DNA from: JAFDZV01 sp964455525
GTDB taxonomy: Bacteria; Bacteroidota; Ignavibacteria; OLB7
Assembly (NCBI GenBank): GCA_964455525.1
Contig: CAYVWR010000002.1
Coordinates: 806,001-870,000, forward strand
Length of the DNA stretch: 64,000 nucleotides
Direction of reading: 5' to 3'
Below the pieces are notes generated by a model. The model worked only from the letters and a program-made list of their open reading frames with translations, was not told where the DNA came from and did not search any database. Shown here piece by piece: positions 62,855 to 64,000 of the stretch (positions are counted from its first letter, which is position 1; every line of letters starts with the position of its first letter). The position numbers and the translations under genes are program-made.

Positions 62855-63970
62855 TCAGGCCAGCACCGCATCCACCGGCGTATAATCCAGACCGAATGCC
62901 TGGGCTACGCCCTCATAGGTCACCACGCCATCGGCCACGTTCAGGCCGGGGCGAAGCTCAGGATTCCGGCGGAGCGCCTCGCGGTAGCCGAGATCGGCGA
63001 GCTGGAGCATGTAGGGGAGGGTGGCATTGGTAAGGCCGATGGTCGAGGTAAACGGCACGGCGCCCGGCATATTCGCCACGCAGTAATGAACGACGCCATC
63101 GACCACGTAGGTTGGATCGGCGTGCGTGGTCGCCTTCGAGGTCTCGATGCAGCCTCCCTGGTCAACCGAGACATCGACGATCACCGAGCCTTCGCGCATG
63201 GTCGAGAGCATGTCGCGTGTGACAAGCGAGGGGGCCTTGGCACCGGGGATAAGCACCGCGCCGATCACCAGATCGGCATTCCTGACGGCCTCGCGAACCG
63301 AGTGCGGGGTGGACATAAGCGTCTGCACATTCCTAGGCATCACATCGTCGAGATAGCGGAGGCGATACAGATCGCGATCGAAGATGGTAACGCGTGCGCC
63401 GAAACCTGCGGCGATCTTGGCGGCATTGGTTCCCACGATGCCGCCACCAAGGATGATAACATCGGCCGGGCGGGTTCCGGGGATGCCGCCCAGAAGCACA
63501 CCACGGCCGCCCATCGGCTTCTCAAGGTACTTGGCTCCCTCCTGGGTTGCCATACGCCCTGCCACCTCCGACATCGGAATCAGCAGCGGAAGCGAACGGT
63601 CGGCACGCTGAACGGTCTCATAGGCGATTGCCACCGACTTGCTCTTGATGATGGCTTCGGTCAGCTCGCGGCTGGCAGCGAAGTGGAAATAGGTGAAGAG
63701 CACCTGTCCTGGGCGGATCAGGTCGTACTCCGGCTTGATCGGCTCCTTTACCTTGACGATCATCTCGGCTTCGCCGTAGACCTCGGCGGGGGAATTGACA
63801 ATCCTGGCGCCAACGCGGGCGTAGTCATCATCCTGGAATCCCGAGCCAACCCCGGCATTGTTCTCTACCAGAACGGTATGGCCGTTCTTTACCAGAAGTT
63901 CTACGCCCGAAGGCACGACGCCGACTCTGTTCTCGTTCGGCTTGATTTCGCGAGGTACGCCGATAATCAT
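62855..63970 (-). CDS. ald: Alanine dehydrogenase
   Basis: A 371-residue NAD-dependent enzyme. IIGVPREIKPNENRVGVVPSGVELL opens the N-terminal domain. VLFTYFHFAASREL carries the catalytic His96. PLLIPMSEVAGRMATQEGAKYLE precedes the Rossmann motif VIILGGGIVGTNAAKIAAGFGARVTIFDRD. DVSVDQGGCIETSKATTHADPTYVVDGVVHYCVANMPGAVP closes the active site. It interconverts L-alanine and pyruvate plus ammonia. Length and order are standard. The ATG is at 63970. Confidence 0.96.
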   Translation of the reverse strand: MIIGVPREIKPNENRVGVVPSGVELLVKNGHTVLVENNAGVGSGFQDDDYARVGARIVNSPAEVYGEAEMIVKVKEPIKPEYDLIRPGQVLFTYFHFAASRELTEAIIKSKSVAIAYETVQRADRSLPLLIPMSEVAGRMATQEGAKYLEKPMGGRGVLLGGIPGTRPADVIILGGGIVGTNAAKIAAGFGARVTIFDRDLYRLRYLDDVMPRNVQTLMSTPHSVREAVRNADLVIGAVLIPGAKAPSLVTRDMLSTMREGSVIVDVSVDQGGCIETSKATTHADPTYVVDGVVHYCVANMPGAVPFTSTIGLTNATLPYMLQLADLGYREALRRNPELRPGLNVADGVVTYEGVAQAFGLDYTPVDAVLA

Positions 63971-64000
63971 GTTGAGATCTTGCTAAGAGTAATTCGATGA

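Noticed and set aside
62537..64000. A 487-codon plus-strand frame to the window end
   Set aside because: Antisense to alanine dehydrogenase and the start of the GCSID gene; low-complexity His/Gly/Arg product.

Overview
The window looks like a chromosomal segment from a diderm bacterium of the Fibrobacteres-Chlorobi-Bacteroidetes (FCB) superphylum. Its moderately GC-rich DNA and gene content suggest a Chlorobiota/Ignavibacteria/Kapabacteria-type relative rather than a classical Bacteroides; this placement is inference. Supporting signs are two proteins ending in type IX secretion (T9SS) sorting domains, a BshA bacillithiol glycosyltransferase, a bacteroidete-type 'GCSID' protein, LolC/E-like, MsbA-like, GT9 and Omp85-type envelope genes, and a run of signal peptides cut just before glutamine together with a lipoprotein glutaminyl cyclase. 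No rRNA, tRNA, transposase or prophage block was recognised.

Layout. 1-7.3 kb: the 3' part of a secreted subtilase, a tight floA-HAD-sugar nucleotidyltransferase cluster, a degenerate HisA paralog, and a TetR-controlled alpha/beta hydrolase with a visible promoter and operator. 7.5-18.6 kb: signalling genes (TPR-SpoIIE phosphatase, a 14-repeat propeller histidine kinase with its LytTR regulator), an LCP-family protein, rarA and a lipoprotein. 18.7-20.3 kb: nadB. 20.3-22.7 kb: an accessory stretch with two small secreted proteins and a five-repeat type I-E CRISPR array with no cas genes in the window. 22.7-34.4 kb: an MltD-like LysM transglycosylase, a lone nuoF, a HIT protein, der, an M20 dipeptidase, an RmlD-like reductase, 5-formyl-THF cyclo-ligase and two PspC genes. 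34.7-38.7 kb: a class IV aminotransferase, then an AT-richer island with two paralogous Cys-rich secreted proteins on either side of a T9SS propeller protein. 39-51.7 kb: inositol monophosphatase, bshA, a YigZ protein, an Omp85 protein, glutaminyl cyclase, glycerate kinase, a STAS protein, a LolC/E-like permease, a GT2, a DUF1207 protein and an M50 protease. 51.7-64 kb: an MsbA-like ABC exporter overlapping a GT9 gene, a GalT-like DUF4921 protein, phosphohexomutase, enolase, a lipoprotein, a PG_binding-CHAP hydrolase, the GCSID protein and alanine dehydrogenase.

Most genes are housekeeping or envelope functions in short operons separated by strong hairpins. Points most worth a second look are the orphan I-E array with inferable orientation, a second I-E-like direct-repeat pair at about 25.6 kb, the catalytically altered HisA paralog, the Cys-rich paralog pair, the signal-peptide +1 glutamine pattern, and the complete TetR operator-promoter unit.
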